DNA of 64,000 nucleotides. Source: Copromyces sp. CBS 386.78. Taxonomy: Eukaryota; Ascomycota; Sordariomycetes; Sordariales; Sordariaceae. Positions 1 to 13,174 of the stretch are shown piece after piece. The position numbers were made by a program, and so were the translations under genes. The DNA lies in the NCBI GenBank assembly GCA_030685235.1, contig MU839192.1, forward strand, positions 1 through 64,000, in the 5' to 3' direction. Below the pieces are notes generated by a model. The model saw nothing but the letters and a program-made list of their open reading frames with translations, did not search any database and was not told the DNA's origin. Position 1 is the stretch's first letter, and each line of letters begins with the position of its first letter.

Positions 1-95
1 GAAAATTTCGCGAATCCATTCACTTTCGCGAATCCGTGCACCAGACCCCAAGCTTCGCTTGGGGTCCCAGAGGGCGTTTCTAGCCCAGACGAGTA
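1..95 (+). repeat. Hairpin-bearing dispersed repeat, left copy (cut by the window edge)
   Basis: Seen directly: two tandem TTCGCGAATCC motifs (about 7-17 and 25-35), then a perfect 10-bp stem (44-53 with 57-66, loop TTC), then a 28-base block at 68-95. An inverted relative lies at 34,711-34,800: the 68-95 block is identical, the tandem motifs are diverged, and the stem has a different sequence that still pairs. The arrangement of tandem terminal motifs plus a subterminal hairpin is reminiscent of a DNA-transposon end, but the family is not recognised and the outer end is outside the window. Confidence 0.7.
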
Positions 96-1117
96 GATTT
101 AGGAAGAAGCTAGGGTGCGTTAAGTCGTGACTCTTGTGTTCCCTGTTGTTCGTTTTCGTAAAATCACAGATGGATAATGGAGGTCGCGGAACGATTTACA
201 TCAAACAATGTTCAATGCCGGGATGCCGTGATGCGTACCTCTACAGAAAATCTTTAAAGAGCTTCGGAAGCGTGTTTCATGTGAAGCTCGGACCTGCGCT
301 TCCACGTTTTCCCGTCTCGCATTTGCCTCGCTATCCTTTCGTTACTCGGACTGCTTATACTCGGATTGCTTACTGTGTTTACATCTCGGACTGTTTTGCT
401 CCAGGGAAGCATTGCGAGACGAATCTTACGAATTCGTCACCAACTCCAGGCATCATAAGTTGGTTCCTCATGATCAATTGTCGTTGTACTGGATGAATCT
501 TTATACACCCGGAGAACAGAAACATGGAAGAGTCTGGACCCCACCCCCGCAATCCCCGACTCAGCTCCGGACAAGGGGTCGACAGGGAACAAGAGAACAA
601 TAACCGTGACTCTTTCCATTCTTTATCTTGGCTTCCAAGACATTTCAGTTTTGTTTTCCGTTCTTCTCAAGCCATTTTCTTTCATACACTACCTCTACAG
701 CCTCGCCTCCCGTCAGTTCCTTCAGTCTATCTTTTGATACCCCCCGCTTCACTTGAGCGGCAGCTATCCTGCAGTGACACACCAATTGGCGCTGCAATCC
801 CACTCTTCGGGCCGCTAAATTTAAGGTTTTTAGAACGATCCTGTACTGCGACCTTTCCATTGGAACAAGGGGCGGACAAGGCATCATTGGCTGCAGAGCG
901 CCGACTTCGCAACGGCCAAGCGACATTCTGCGCTGGCTGAGTCACTTACTCAAGCACCACAGTGGGCAGGAGATCTCAACACCGACAAATAATCTTTTTA
1001 CACATCGGAGTCCGATATACACACTCACTCACTCATCCCTGAGATACCCTATACTTTCCCCCGAAAGTTCATACTTTACATAAAATTCCACATACACACA
1101 CACACACACACACACAA
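96..1117. other. Intergenic / aspartokinase upstream region
   Basis: No convincing gene. Short open frames exist but have no recognisable motif or splice structure. The last part is probably the promoter and 5' leader of the aspartokinase gene. A (CA)n microsatellite at about 1,091-1,116 abuts the start codon. Confidence 0.5.
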
Positions 1118-2996
1118 ATGACCGGGTCGCTACTACTACAGAACGACAGCCCCAATGGCTGGATCGTGCAGAAATTCGGTGGTACAAGCGTGGGCAAGTT
1201 CCCCGACAGAATCGCAGAGGACATCATCAGGTATGGAACATGATGGACCTGGGTTGTGGTCTCTCATATGTGTCCACCCGCCCGCCCATCCGCCCGCCTC
1301 TCATGAATGAATGAACAACAAGGACTATGTGACTGACCTCACTTTTCGAATGCAGACCGTATGTGAAGGACCATAGGCTAGTAGTCGTCTGCTCAGCAAG
1401 GAGCACAGGCAAGAAGGTTACTGGAACCACAAGTCGGTGAGTAGTTGCATCTCATCATGAACCATGAACCTCACCACTCAACCTGAACCCCTTAAGTATG
1501 TGGTCATGACCAATAGCAGCTAACACAGTCACGCAGGTTATTGGAGGTATACAAGAATCTCAAGGCCATTGCCGCAGACTCAAGTGACGAGCAGAAGCAA
1601 GATGCTCTCCTCAAGGACGCCAAGCGAGTTATCGGTGACATCTGCAGCGACCACACCGCCGCGGCCGACCAGTTCATCCAGAACGCCGAGCTGGCGGCCA
1701 TCGTGAAGGAGGAGACGGTAAAGGAGTGCCAGCTACTGAACGAGTACCTGGAAGCCGCCAAGCGGTTCCACCTCGAAGTAAACTCGCGGGCAAAGGACCG
1801 AGTTATCAGCTTCGGCGAGAAGCTCAGCTGTCGCTTCATGGCCTACCTGCTCAGAGACCGGGGAGTCGACGCCGAATACGTCGACCTGGCCGACGCCCTG
1901 CACTTCGACGCCAGCATCGAGCGGCTCGACGCCACCTTCTACCGCGATGCGGCCGAGATTATCGCCAAGAAGATCCTCGCCTGCGAGAACCGCGTACCAG
2001 TCGTCACCGGCTTCTTCGGCAACGTACCCGGCGGTCTACTCGACGGCGACGTCGGCCGCGGCTACACGGACCTGTGCGCCTCTTTGGCGGCTGTGGGCCT
2101 CAAGGCCGACGAGCTGCAGATCTGGAAGGAAGTCGACGGCATCTTCACGGCCGACCCATCCAAGGTTCCCACGGCGCGCCTGGTGCCCTCCATCACGCCC
2201 TCCGAGGCCGCCGAGCTGACCTTCTACGGCTCCGAAGTCATACACCACCTGACCATGGACCAGGTCATCAAAGCCACCCCGCCGATCCCCATCCGCATCA
2301 AGAACGTCAAGAACCCGCGCGGCGAGGGCACCATCGTCAAGCCCGACCCCCGTTTGGCTCCCGACCAGACCCTCCACCGCCATACACAAAATGGTACCAG
2401 CGGCACCAGCACCCCCAACGGCACTCCCTGCCCCAAGTCCACCAAACCCAAGCGCCCCACGGCCGTGACCATCAAGGACAAGATCTCCATCATCAACATC
2501 CACTCCAACAAGCGGTCGATCGCCCACACTTTCTTGGCGAGACTTTTCGCCATCCTCAACAAGCACCGGGTGAGCGTTGACCTGATCTCCACGTCCGAGG
2601 TGCACGTTTCGGTCGCCGTGCACATGGGCAACGCCGAGGTGACCAACTTTGACGCGGCGGTTAAGGACCTAAGCGACTGCGGCGATGTGAGCGTTCTGCA
2701 CGGTTTGGCTATTTTGAGCTTGGTGGGCGCCGAAATGAAGAATATGATTGGTATTTCGGGCAAGATGTTTTCGACGTTGGGTGATCATAGGATCAATATT
2801 GAGATGATTTCTCAGGGTGAGTTTGGGTTCCTTTTCTACTTTATTGGGGTGGGTTGGATATGGATGAATGGATGGCTAATGATTGTGACATGAAATAGGT
2901 GCCAGCGAGATCAATATCTCTTGCGTTATCGACGCTAGGGACGCCGAGCGGGCTATGAACATTTTGCACACCAACTTGTTCACCTTCCTTGAGTAA
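1118..2996 (+). CDS. hom3: Aspartokinase (aspartate kinase)
   Basis: Phosphorylates L-aspartate to 4-phospho-aspartate, the first committed step to threonine, methionine and homoserine; cytosolic. Exons 1118-1230, 1356-1436, 1537-2816 and 2899-2996 join in frame to 523 aa, the usual fungal length. The kinase signature KFGGTS is at residues 19-24. The kinase domain runs to about residue 340 and includes the conserved stretch FYGSEVIHHLTMDQVI. A Ser/Thr/Pro-rich linker follows. Two C-terminal ACT regulatory domains lie at about 375-450 and 455-523, the second completed by exon 4 (ending FTFLE). The start is the first ATG in frame with the signature. All introns have GT..AG ends. ACT domains in this family normally mediate threonine feedback inhibition; that is family knowledge, not visible here. 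The symbol follows yeast HOM3. Confidence 0.95.
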
Positions 2997-3741
2997 AAGG
3001 AAGAGGATACGGTGGTAGGGTGTGGTAGAGAATAGCGGAGGTGTGCTGGTTTAGGCGTCTCTGTCCTTAATCTTACGGTGAGTTAGACGTGATAGTTCGA
3101 AGAGAGAACCAGACGGTCCGAAAGCAAGGAGAAGAGACGACGGGTGTTAGACTCATGAGAAAGGAGTAAAGGAGGGAGACGTTAGATAGACGGGCAGTTG
3201 TCGGGTGGGAATCTTTATACCATCTGGACAACACACAGTGAAGATTTGTTTGGTTCTCATTTACATGGGTTTTATATAGAGCAGGGAAGGTAACGAAAAG
3301 GAAGGGTTTATGCAGCGCAATAGACAAAAGTCACACAGATCGAACTTGAGACGCACCGGAGTCGGGTGAGTGTTAAAAGAGGGAACCGATCAAGCGTGAA
3401 ACTGTTTACGTTGCATCTTTTCGAAGCAGACTGCAGGCCTACAGCGCAACATGAAGCCATAAGAGATTTATTTGAAATACAAGGGCCCGTCGTCTTCAGG
3501 CCTTATCGTCAAGGTCCACCATATTGAGATTGTTACAATTGTCATACAAACAGGCTCCAACGCCTCTTCTGGACCCTTTCCCCTAGTTTCATTACATTAC
3601 TTTCCTAGTTTCCCTCTCCCCTCGGCTCACTCGCCCCTCTATTTGTACCGTGTACTGGTCCTGGTTACCCATCCGCCCATCTTACTCGATCATCCCACAC
3701 ATAGCATCCTGAAATTCGTCTTTCTCATACCCCTTCCTTCT
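2997..3741. other. Convergent 3' regions of the aspartokinase and t-SNARE genes
   Basis: The two genes converge here, so this stretch holds both 3' untranslated regions. No further gene is supported. The part from about 3,580 is pyrimidine-rich on the plus strand. Confidence 0.5.
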
Positions 3742-4962
3742 TCATCCCGCATGTTTCTTCGGCTTGATAACCAGCAAAATGATCATGCCCGCTATCAGAA
3801 TCAACAACAGCAGTATAATCTTCCTCTTGGTTGTCTTCTTCTGATACCCCGACGCAACAGTCAGCTCCTTGGCCGCCTCCTTCACGTCCGTCGCCATCCG
3901 CTCCACGTTGTAATCGATCCGGTCCAGCATCGTGCCCTGGTCGATCACCATGGTCTGCAGATCCCTGAACAGGTCAGACAGGTCGATGATTCCCTGGGCA
4001 ATTTCGTCGATTTCACGTTCGCGCTGCGAGATCGCCTGGTCGTTGCTGTTAAGCAGCTTCTGGTGCGTTGACGCTTGTAGAGTGGACTGGGAGAAGACCC
4101 GGTCGGCGTCGGATTCGAGGACGGAGGCGCTGTTAGAGCTGTTGCCTGGTGGGAGGCCGCTGGGGCCCATGGAAGAGAGGGGGGTTGAGACGCGGTCGAG
4201 GGTTGGACTGGCAAGGCCGCTCATGCCTCTTAGTTCTAAAAGGGAATAATGTCAGCGTTGTTATTTTAAGATCGGGGTTCTGCATGGAGAGACTCACTCT
4301 TTAGATATGCGCTCTGCTTCTTTCGAAAGTTGGCGCTGGCCTCCTGGACTCTCGTAGCAAGGTTGATTTGTATATTCTTGGCCATGACCTCGTCGGCGCG
4401 GCTCATCTGGCCATTGTGTTTACCCTCGCGCACCATCTGCTCGATGCGCTGGATGACGCGGTGGCAGTCGTGGAACCCCTTGGTGATGGACTGCGTGAGC
4501 TGCTCTATCTCCCGTTCCTCGTCCCTCTTGGCCTCCTCGTCGTCGAACCCCGGCAGTACGTGCTTCTGATGCAACCGCTCTAGCTTCTGGCTCTTGCGCG
4601 CGATGTCGGCCAGCAGCTCCGACACTTCGTCCGACGAATCCGCCCACCGAGGCGGAAGCAGGTCCATCTCAATCACCGCATCGCCGTCGTCGACATCGTA
4701 AGCCCCCGCCGATAGGAGGCCGCGCCGGTCATCGTCGGCCGAGAAGAGAACCCCCGTGCTGCTGCCAGCTTCGCCGGAAGTCCCGCCGAAGCGGTCGCCT
4801 GCGCTCTGAGGGGCATATCGGTTGCGCTGGGTCGGGTGGTGGGCGTAGGACTGCCGGTACGAGATATAGCTGTGACAATCACATGGTTGTTAGCCAAAAG
4901 GATCCCAACTCTGGGGCAGGTTAAGAAAGTTGCCCGTACAGATTAGTGCGGTCGCGCCACAT
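3742..4962 (-). CDS. tlg2: t-SNARE of the syntaxin-16 / Tlg2 family
   Basis: Qa-SNARE that drives fusion of endosome-derived vesicles with the trans-Golgi network. On the minus strand, exons 4962-4940, 4869-4298 and 4235-3742 give 362 aa. The tiny first exon encodes MWRDRTNL and the splice continues YISYRQSY, a start typical of syntaxin-16/Tlg2. The N-terminal helical region is followed by a SNARE motif at about residues 266-328. It contains the MVIDQGTMLDRIDYNVERM core, whose zero-layer Gln is about residue 298. A basic stretch (KKTTKRK) leads into one C-terminal membrane anchor (about 338-355) and a short KPKKHAG tail. It is divergent from calmodulin, about 960 bases away. Orthology to Tlg2 rather than Pep12 or Sso rests on the N-terminus and the NVERMATDVKEAAKEL pattern. 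Confidence 0.9.
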
Positions 4963-5924
4963 GGCGGACGCCAGAAGGGCGAAAGGCTCCCTTCACCTCG
5001 GTTGCACGCCGAAGGCTAGTCGTCGTCCCGGTCGGAGTTGGGAATCAATTGATGGTAGTTGGTGGTGATGGCGGTCCAGGAGCGGATTGGAATTGGTATG
5101 GCATCACATCGCATCGCATGGACACGGCTGTGCAGTTCGAGGTTGAGTGCCAGTGTCTCCTTCCGTCCCAGGTCGATCTTCGGGGGGGGGGGGGGGGGGT
5201 TGTTTCTCGGCTCCCGTCTCTCTCTCACTAACAGCAACAGGGCCAGTAGCACTAGCTACCTTAGGTACCTTATGTACCACTGCCCACTGACAATGACACT
5301 GGCGCGGCGGCTCAGAAACAGTGCCGTGAAACACAATGCTGGCCAGTTCCAGGGATGGGGGCATGAAGACATGGGATGCATGCCCCAGTCACCTGCCGGG
5401 CACTTGGGGGTCGCCGATAAGGGACATCGTTTGCCTGTGTCACAAAGAGTCGGTCAGCTGGCAGCCTAGGAGCTCTTTCCGCCTGTCGGTCGACCATGCC
5501 CACCTGTCTGCCCCTGCCCTCTTCTGCCTGGCTCTGTCTGGCCCGTCTGGGGCTGCTGGCGACGGTGGTGATGCATCCCATGCAGTTGCAGCACCTGGCT
5601 CCAGGGCGTCTTTTAGTCTCATTTTAGCGAGCGTGTTAGGGAGGGACCCCGCCCCGCCTCCCTCCACTGCTTCGCAATCGGCGGCCCCAGCTGCTCATTT
5701 AAGGAACGATTTGATTCCAGGGCACCCAAGGACGAACTAAAGAGAACGGGGACTTGGACCTACCCTACCTTAACCAACCAACCGGTTTCGTTTCTACTGC
5801 GACCTACCTATCTGCCACTTCTAAACCAGAACACCTTCGAATCCTCCTTCGAAACATACCTTATCCAAGTATCTCACACGCTCGCTCTCCCCAGACTTCA
5901 CATCCACCCCTTAATACTATCAAG
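4963..5924. promoter_or_regulatory. Divergent intergenic region, t-SNARE / calmodulin
   Basis: About 960 bases between two divergent start codons, so it must hold both promoters. It contains an uninterrupted run of 18 G (5182-5199) and CT/CCTACC-rich tracts from about 5,755 leading into calmodulin. No specific factor site can be named with confidence. Confidence 0.5.
5182..5199 (+). repeat. G18 homopolymer
   Basis: Eighteen consecutive G residues inside the divergent promoter region. The length is prone to replication slippage and sequencing error. Confidence 0.9.
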
Positions 5925-6931
<1,007 letters not shown>

Positions 6932-8642
6932 ACAGCTTTCTCCTATATCACGAAGACAGGTTATAGCGTTCTCTTTGAATACCACTATTAGTTGATGCCT
7001 CCATTCGGATGTGAAGGGATAGCATTGCTTCCCACGCTTGGTATGTTATGCACGGATGGCCTGTGTTCTCGTCGTCGTGCATTATGCTTGAGAGCTGTCT
7101 CTCCACCTGCCTCAAACCGCCGAGCTCGATAAGCGACGGGGTTGGAGTTGACAAGAGATGGACACTAGCAACTTAAATTTGCTCTCCGTTTGACTTCGAG
7201 TTTGTGGCTAGGCCGGTTACCTCCTCAACAGTTATCAATCTGATTTGACTAAGCCTCTGGTAGTCAAACCATCATCCACGACGTTGTCTTGCCCGATTGA
7301 AGCCGCATCTTACAAGCAAAGGGGTTTGCTACAAAACGCTTGTCAAATGCACAACTGCCGGATTCACGTCATCAGCGACTCCGGACCAGCGAGACCCAAG
7401 ACCTGTCAACCGGTACTTGGGATGACGTGCAGGATGATTGTGGCAGTGCTGGCTAGCGACATCTGTGGATATCAGCCCTATAGGGTTTTCATGTTGTGGT
7501 CTCCGGTACGGCACAGCATCTAGAAAGTTGACTCACGATCGGCTCACCAGCAATCTTTGGAGGATTATGTAACTATCGGTCGATGAAGGGTAGGGGTTGC
7601 GGTGAGTCTGCTCGTTGCTTGTGATGCCCTCTTCTCGCGCTTAATATACTGAGGTTTGGTCTAGTAAAAGGGGTTTAAGGTGAAGGTAAATGGCTTACCA
7701 ACTTCTCTTCAGGACTCAAACAAGCTTCACATCCTTCAAATCCTTCATTTGATCTATATTCGTTTACCGTTGTTCCACGCAATATCGACGAACGTCAAGC
7801 TGTTGCTCGTCTTCGTGGCATTTACTAACTAATCAAATTACAGACGTCATCCCGATATTAGTTCCCCATGTCAACATTCCTGTAGGTTCAGCTGTGACAA
7901 GATAGACGCAAATGTTGAACAGAGCCAGTGTCTGATGTAGTGGCCGTTTAGTCTACATTGTAGAGAATCAGATGGACTGAGACTCGGTGGGAACATCAAT
8001 ATCTGACCCTAACCCTGATTACCCCTTTTTCGGTGAGGCCGTCAGGGTGCCTGACAAGACGGTCTAGGCCCCACCTTCCGTACAGAGCTGCAGCGCCCAG
8101 AGCTGAGGAACAGCTTCAAGGGTCCCTGTGGCCCATGCTTTTCGGTGAGTCTGGCGCCTGCCGTCGTGCCGTTGCCAGGAAGCTTTTCAGCGGCGAGGTA
8201 CCTGCCTGAGGCCACGACTTGACCGGCGCTGACCGTCACCGTCCCTCTGGCTGGGAGCGGGCGGACTGGGAGAGGTCGAGTGGGGGGTGGACACACGGTC
8301 AAGGAGCTCCAATCAAGAGCATCCGGTGGCCACCTCGCCGCCAGCCCGCCCATTGTGTGCTGTGCTTCCACTTGTCGTGTTTCGGCCGGGTTCCCAAAAG
8401 GTTGATCCTCTCTCTCATGAATGTCTACGTACCTTTGCCTTTACCGTATCGTAACTTTGCCCATTGCGTGCCTCTACTTCCTCCGGATACCCCTTGCTTG
8501 AAGCTGCTAAGAACAACCACCATCCGCTCTCCGTTCCGCAACTCCCCCGCCATCTCGAGAGCTCGAGCATTCGCTTCCACTCCCACTCTGGTCCAGATCC
8601 CCTAGACAGGCCCCCTTGCGGGCCCCTAATGATTGCATCGCC
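6932..8642. other. Intergenic between calmodulin and AP-1 gamma
   Basis: Calmodulin 3' region followed by about 1.5 kb with no supported gene. Open frames here lack motifs and plausible splicing. The last 250 bases are CT-rich, as expected for a fungal promoter or leader. Confidence 0.5.
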
Positions 8643-11465
8643 ATGACTTCCCGTAAGTGCGCCAGCGGCATCGCCATGATCCCAAGACTCGAGCGACCAA
8701 GTCGAGACCCAAGACTGACTCTTGTGATCTCCCAACAGTCAAGCAGTTTATTCGCAATGTCCGAGCCGCCAAGACGATCGCCGACGAGAGAGCCGTAATT
8801 CAGAAAGAGAGCGCCGCCATTAGAGCCAGCTTCAGGGAGGAGAGCCACGATCACGGCGTCAGGTGCATTTGAGCTGCCAGCATACCAAAGCTTTCCCGGG
8901 ACTCGGTTTGCTGATCAACTGTGTTATTGCAGGCGCAACAACGTGGCCAAGTTATTATACCTCTTCACCCTCGGTGAGCGCACTCACTTCGGTCAGATCG
9001 AGTGCTTGAAGCTCCTGGCCTCTCCGCGCTTCGCCGACAAGCGTCTAGGCCATCTCGCGACAAGTTTGCTTCTCGACGAGAACCAGGAAGTGCTTACTCT
9101 GGTTACCAACTCCCTTCAAAAGTACGTTGTTCGGCCAGACGACTACTATGGATGCGCAACGTGATGCTGACGCTCGGCTCTAATAGTGACCTTAACCACT
9201 CGAATCAGTATGTCGTGGGCCTCGCCCTCTGCACCCTCGGAAACATTGCGTCGGTCGAGATGTCCAGAGATCTGTTCCCCCAAATCGAAACACTGGTATC
9301 GACGACGAACCCATACATTCGGCGGAAGGCAGCTCTTTGTGCGATGCGGATATGCAAGAAGGTTCCGGATCTCCAAGAACACTTTATCGAGAAGGCGGCG
9401 CAATTACTATCAGACCGCAACCACGGCGTGTTGCTTTGCGGCTTGACATTGGTGACCAGCCTTTGCGAAGCTGACGAGGCTGAGGGTGGGGAGGAGGGCA
9501 TCATTGAGAAGTTTAGGCAGTTCGTACCGGTACTCGTGAGGACTCTCAAGGGACTGGCTTCTTCCGGTTATGCGCCGGAGCATGACGTTACGGGAATTAC
9601 CGACCCGTTCTTGCAGGTCAAGATTTTGCGCCTTCTCCGAGTCCTAGCCCGCGGCGATGCCCAGACTACGGAGCAGATCAACGATATCCTCGCTCAGGTT
9701 GCGACCAACACCGACGCTACCAAGAACGTCGGAAACTCGATCCTTTACGAGGCCGTACTTACGATTCTCGATATCGAAGCCGATGCTGGCTTGCGCGTGC
9801 TGGGTGTCAACATTCTGGGCAAGTTCTTGGCTAACAAGGACAACAATATCCGTTATGTTGCGCTAAACACGCTGGTCAAGGTGGTGGCCATCGACACCAA
9901 CGCTGTACAAAGGCACCGGAACACCATTTTGGAATGCCTCAGGGACCCCGATATCAGTATCAGGAGGAGAGCTCTTGACCTGAGTTTCACCCTGATCAAC
10001 GAGAGCAACGTCCGCGTCCTTATTCGGGAACTGTTGGCTTTCCTGGAGGTGGCGGACAATGAGTTTAAGCCCAATATGACTAGCCAGATCGGTATCGCCG
10101 CTGATAGGTACGCGCCGAACAAGAGATGGCATGTCGATACAATGCTCCGTGTTTTGACGTTGGCCGGTAACTACGTCAAGGAGCCAATCCTGTCTTCGTT
10201 CATCCGCCTTATCGCTACGGCTCCCGAGCTACAAACATACGCCGTGCAGAAGCTTTACACCAACCTAAAGAAGGATATCACCCAAGAAAGTCTGACGCAG
10301 GCCGGCGCGTGGTGTATTGGTGAATACAGCGACGCTCTTCTCAGGGGTGGTCAGTATGAGGAGGAGGAGCTCGTACAGGAGATCAAGGAGCATGAGATTA
10401 TCGACTTGTTCACGACCATCCTGAACAGCAACTATGCCACCCAAGTCACCACCGAGTACATCATCACAGCGCTCATCAAACTCACCACTAGGCTGCAAGA
10501 CCCAGCCCAGATTGAGAGAGTTCGTCGTCTACTTCAATATCACCAGACAAGTCTGGATGTCGAAGTTCAGCAGCGTGCGGTGGAATACGGCAACCTGTTC
10601 TCTTTCGATCAGATTCGCCGTGGTGTGCTCGAGAAGATGCCTCCCCCTCAGATCAAGGAGTCTTCCAGAGTACTTGGTGAGGCTTCCAAGAAGACCACCA
10701 AGGCAGCAGGCAAGAAGACCAACAAGGCTGCCAAGCCCAAGGAAGAGGATCTCCTATTCGATCTCATGGGAGACACCAACCTTCCGTCTCCCTCCGTTCC
10801 TAACGGCGGCACGAACAACGCCGACCTTCTCGCCGATATCCTCGGCGGCGCTACCTCGCCTCCGACTTCGACGTCTCCAGCTCCGGCGCAGTCGAACGTT
10901 GCCTCAATCATGGATCTCTTCTCTCAAGGATCTACCTCCACACCCTCTCCTGCGCCTGCACCAGCGGCTGCTCCATCAGCAGTCCTTGATCTTCTCAACA
11001 CCACTCCAGCCGCCGCTCCGGCTCCGGCCCCACAAGCGGCACCCAAGCCCGCTGCTGCGGCGGGACACCCTTGCTACGACAACAATGGTTTGAACATCAC
11101 CATCCAGATACAACGCAACGCTGAGGGTATGATCCAGGCTACGGCTCGCTTCCGCAACTCGTTCCCTGGCGGCGCGCTCTCAGCTGTTGGGTTGCAGGCG
11201 GCGGTGCCCAAGACTCAAAAGCTACAGCTGCTCAACATCTCGTCGACGGATATTGCGCCGGGGGCGGAGGCTACGCAGATGATGAGAGTGGCTGGTTGCA
11301 CTGGGGTAAGTTATTTTTTTTCCAGTTTATCTTGATTCGTCTATTCTTGACAAAATCGCTAACCAATCGTGTGTGCAGCCTTTGCGTCTACGTCTCAAGA
11401 TAGGATATACCCACCCTACGGCGGGACAGGTATTGGATCTGGTCAACTGGACGGAGCCCCAATGA
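8643..11465 (+). CDS. apl4: AP-1 complex large subunit gamma-adaptin
   Basis: Large subunit of the AP-1 clathrin adaptor that sorts cargo between the trans-Golgi network and endosomes. Exons 8643-8652, 8739-8862, 8933-9121, 9187-11305 and 11379-11465 give 842 aa, the family length. The N-terminus [20 protein letters not shown] is diagnostic of gamma-adaptins. An alpha-solenoid trunk of HEAT-like repeats covers about residues 1-590. A Lys/Ala-rich then Pro/Ala/Ser-rich hinge follows, with repeated leucine-acidic motifs (LLFDLM, IMDLF, VLDLL) that resemble clathrin boxes. The gamma-ear domain begins near [11 protein letters not shown] and ends VNWTEPQ, with its last 28 residues in exon 5. The start was chosen because the short first exon splices in frame to the conserved LKQFIRNVR. 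All introns are GT..AG. Confidence 0.96.
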
Positions 11466-12230
11466 ATGGGGAAAAACGAGTTTATGGCATAAGCATGGAT
11501 GAGAGGAGAAGCGACAAGAAGAAAGAGTGATCGTAACGTAACGTATTAGCTAGTGAGTGGCCAAGTCACAAACAACCTTTAATTGCAGGGTAAATCAGAA
11601 AGTACCAGCAAGATGCAAGATCAAGATATAGAGAGGAGGCCAAAACTAAGCAGCCGGTTTTTTTAAGGCGTTAATCATTATTGCTGTCCTTCTTTTGCAG
11701 AAGATGTGCTCACTATTCAAAAGGTCAAATACATGTGCGAATTCTTTGGCTCATCCCGCGCTATTACCTCCTTCCCTCCACAGGTGGTCAAACATCCCAA
11801 GCACCAAGTTATAGCACTCATCATTCTTACTTCAGCAGCACTTATCGGTTGAAATTGACATTTGGTTTTAATTCTTCCTTCTGCTACCAAACTCTAGTCC
11901 TTCCACCTTTTCTCATTGACTAACTAACTGTCATTTCGATCAGTCAGTCATTCAGCCCAGTATTACTAACGAGAGTTTATATATCAATGAATCATAGCTC
12001 GTGCTATTCCATATTTCCATCTTGTGGCCTTTTACGGCGCCGCCTATTAATGCCCTCTTTAGGTATAATATGCAAGTGATTGCACACAAAATAGTAAGAA
12101 AGAAGACAAAGGAAAGAAAAGAAAAAGGAGGGGGGTGAAGGGCCCTCCTCCGTATGATACAGGTATTTTGTTTCTGTTCTGTTTTCCACATCCGATGCTG
12201 TAGCTTGCTCAATCACTGACACTTCACGAC
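11466..12230. other. Convergent 3' regions of AP-1 gamma and the DUF3455 gene
   Basis: No gene seen. The sequence is mildly AT-rich with T-runs, compatible with two polyadenylation regions. Confidence 0.5.
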
Positions 12231-13174
12231 TTAGTTGCCATAAAACCAGTACCTATTTCCATCATGTTAGCGTTTTGTCCTGCCTCAAGTTTCACGATCT
12301 TTAGGAGGATAAAAACTTACTGAGCAGCATACTGCACCTCAAAGGCCGCCGGCATCCCCTTACACGTCTCGGGCGCACTTCCGCCGGCCGTCTCCACGCG
12401 ATAAATCTCCTGCAGCCCGCCTGTCGCTCCCGGTCTCGTAACCAGCTTCAACCAGGGCACTGCCTTCTCACCGCCCTGTCCCTTGGCCGCCGCCTCGGGA
12501 GCAGGCGTAGAGTTATTCTTCGCACAGGGGGCCTCGCCAATCTTCCACTGGCTCGCATCCATGTTGAAAAAGGGGGTAGAGGCGTTGGTGAAGTAGTGAG
12601 CTCCTGAGACGGCCATGCCTGATGTAGGAGCGAGAGTTTGCTTGAGGAAGGAAGGGGAAAGAGAGGAGGCGATGGAGGCGAGGTTGGAGAGGTTGAAGTT
12701 CATGGATACACCGGAGAGCATGGCCCCGATGTCGGGGTAGGCGGAGACGATGCAGGAGGCGTTGAAGAGAGAGGCGACGGCGCCGTTGGCGACGGGGACC
12801 GCGGTAGCGTTGGTGGTGTCGCAGGTGTAGTTTTGGGTGCCGCGGCCGAGGGCGACGTGCTTGAGGTTCAGGCCGAAGGAGGGGGCTGGGAGGGGGGAGG
12901 GTGCTTTTTTGGGCGTTAATATGGGAGTGGATAAGAAGAGGGGAATGGATTCAGAGGCTTGCTTACCTTGGGGCATGACCACCTTGGAGAGATCACATGT
13001 TGGTACGGCGCTCTCGAACTTGCTTTGTTGGACCTTGACGGCGAGGAGGTTAAAGTACTCTGATACCTTCTTGAGGGAGTCGGCGTGGGCTGAGTTGGCG
13101 TTGATCTCGGGGAGGACTGGGGCGGCCATGACGGAGGAGACGCTGAGCACCGATAGGAATAGTGAGGCACGCAT
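12231..13174 (-). CDS. Secreted DUF3455-family protein
   Basis: On the minus strand, exons 13174-12967, 12903-12321 and 12252-12231 give 270 aa. The start MRASLFLSVLSVSSVMAAP is a clear signal peptide with cleavage likely after the Ala-rich end. The mature protein has the family landmarks LPAPSFGLNLKHVALGRGTQ followed by NYTC, several N-glycosylation sequons, and a C-terminus VQYAAQYWFYGN. Intron 1 (63 nt, GTAAGC) is in frame, so reading through it adds 21 residues; splicing it restores the family motif order. Intron 2 (68 nt, GTAAGT) must be removed, or a stop follows VQYAAQ and the YWFYGN end is lost. DUF3455 proteins include fungal GAS1/MAS-type appressorium-associated secreted proteins. 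The molecular function is unknown. Confidence 0.85.

Noticed and set aside
1541..2763. Long open frames on the opposite strand and other frames over the aspartokinase and adaptin exons.
   Set aside because: Shadows caused by high third-position GC of the real genes.
8007..8018. Telomere-like CCCTAACCCT.
   Set aside because: Less than two full repeat units in an otherwise ordinary intergenic region; chance match.
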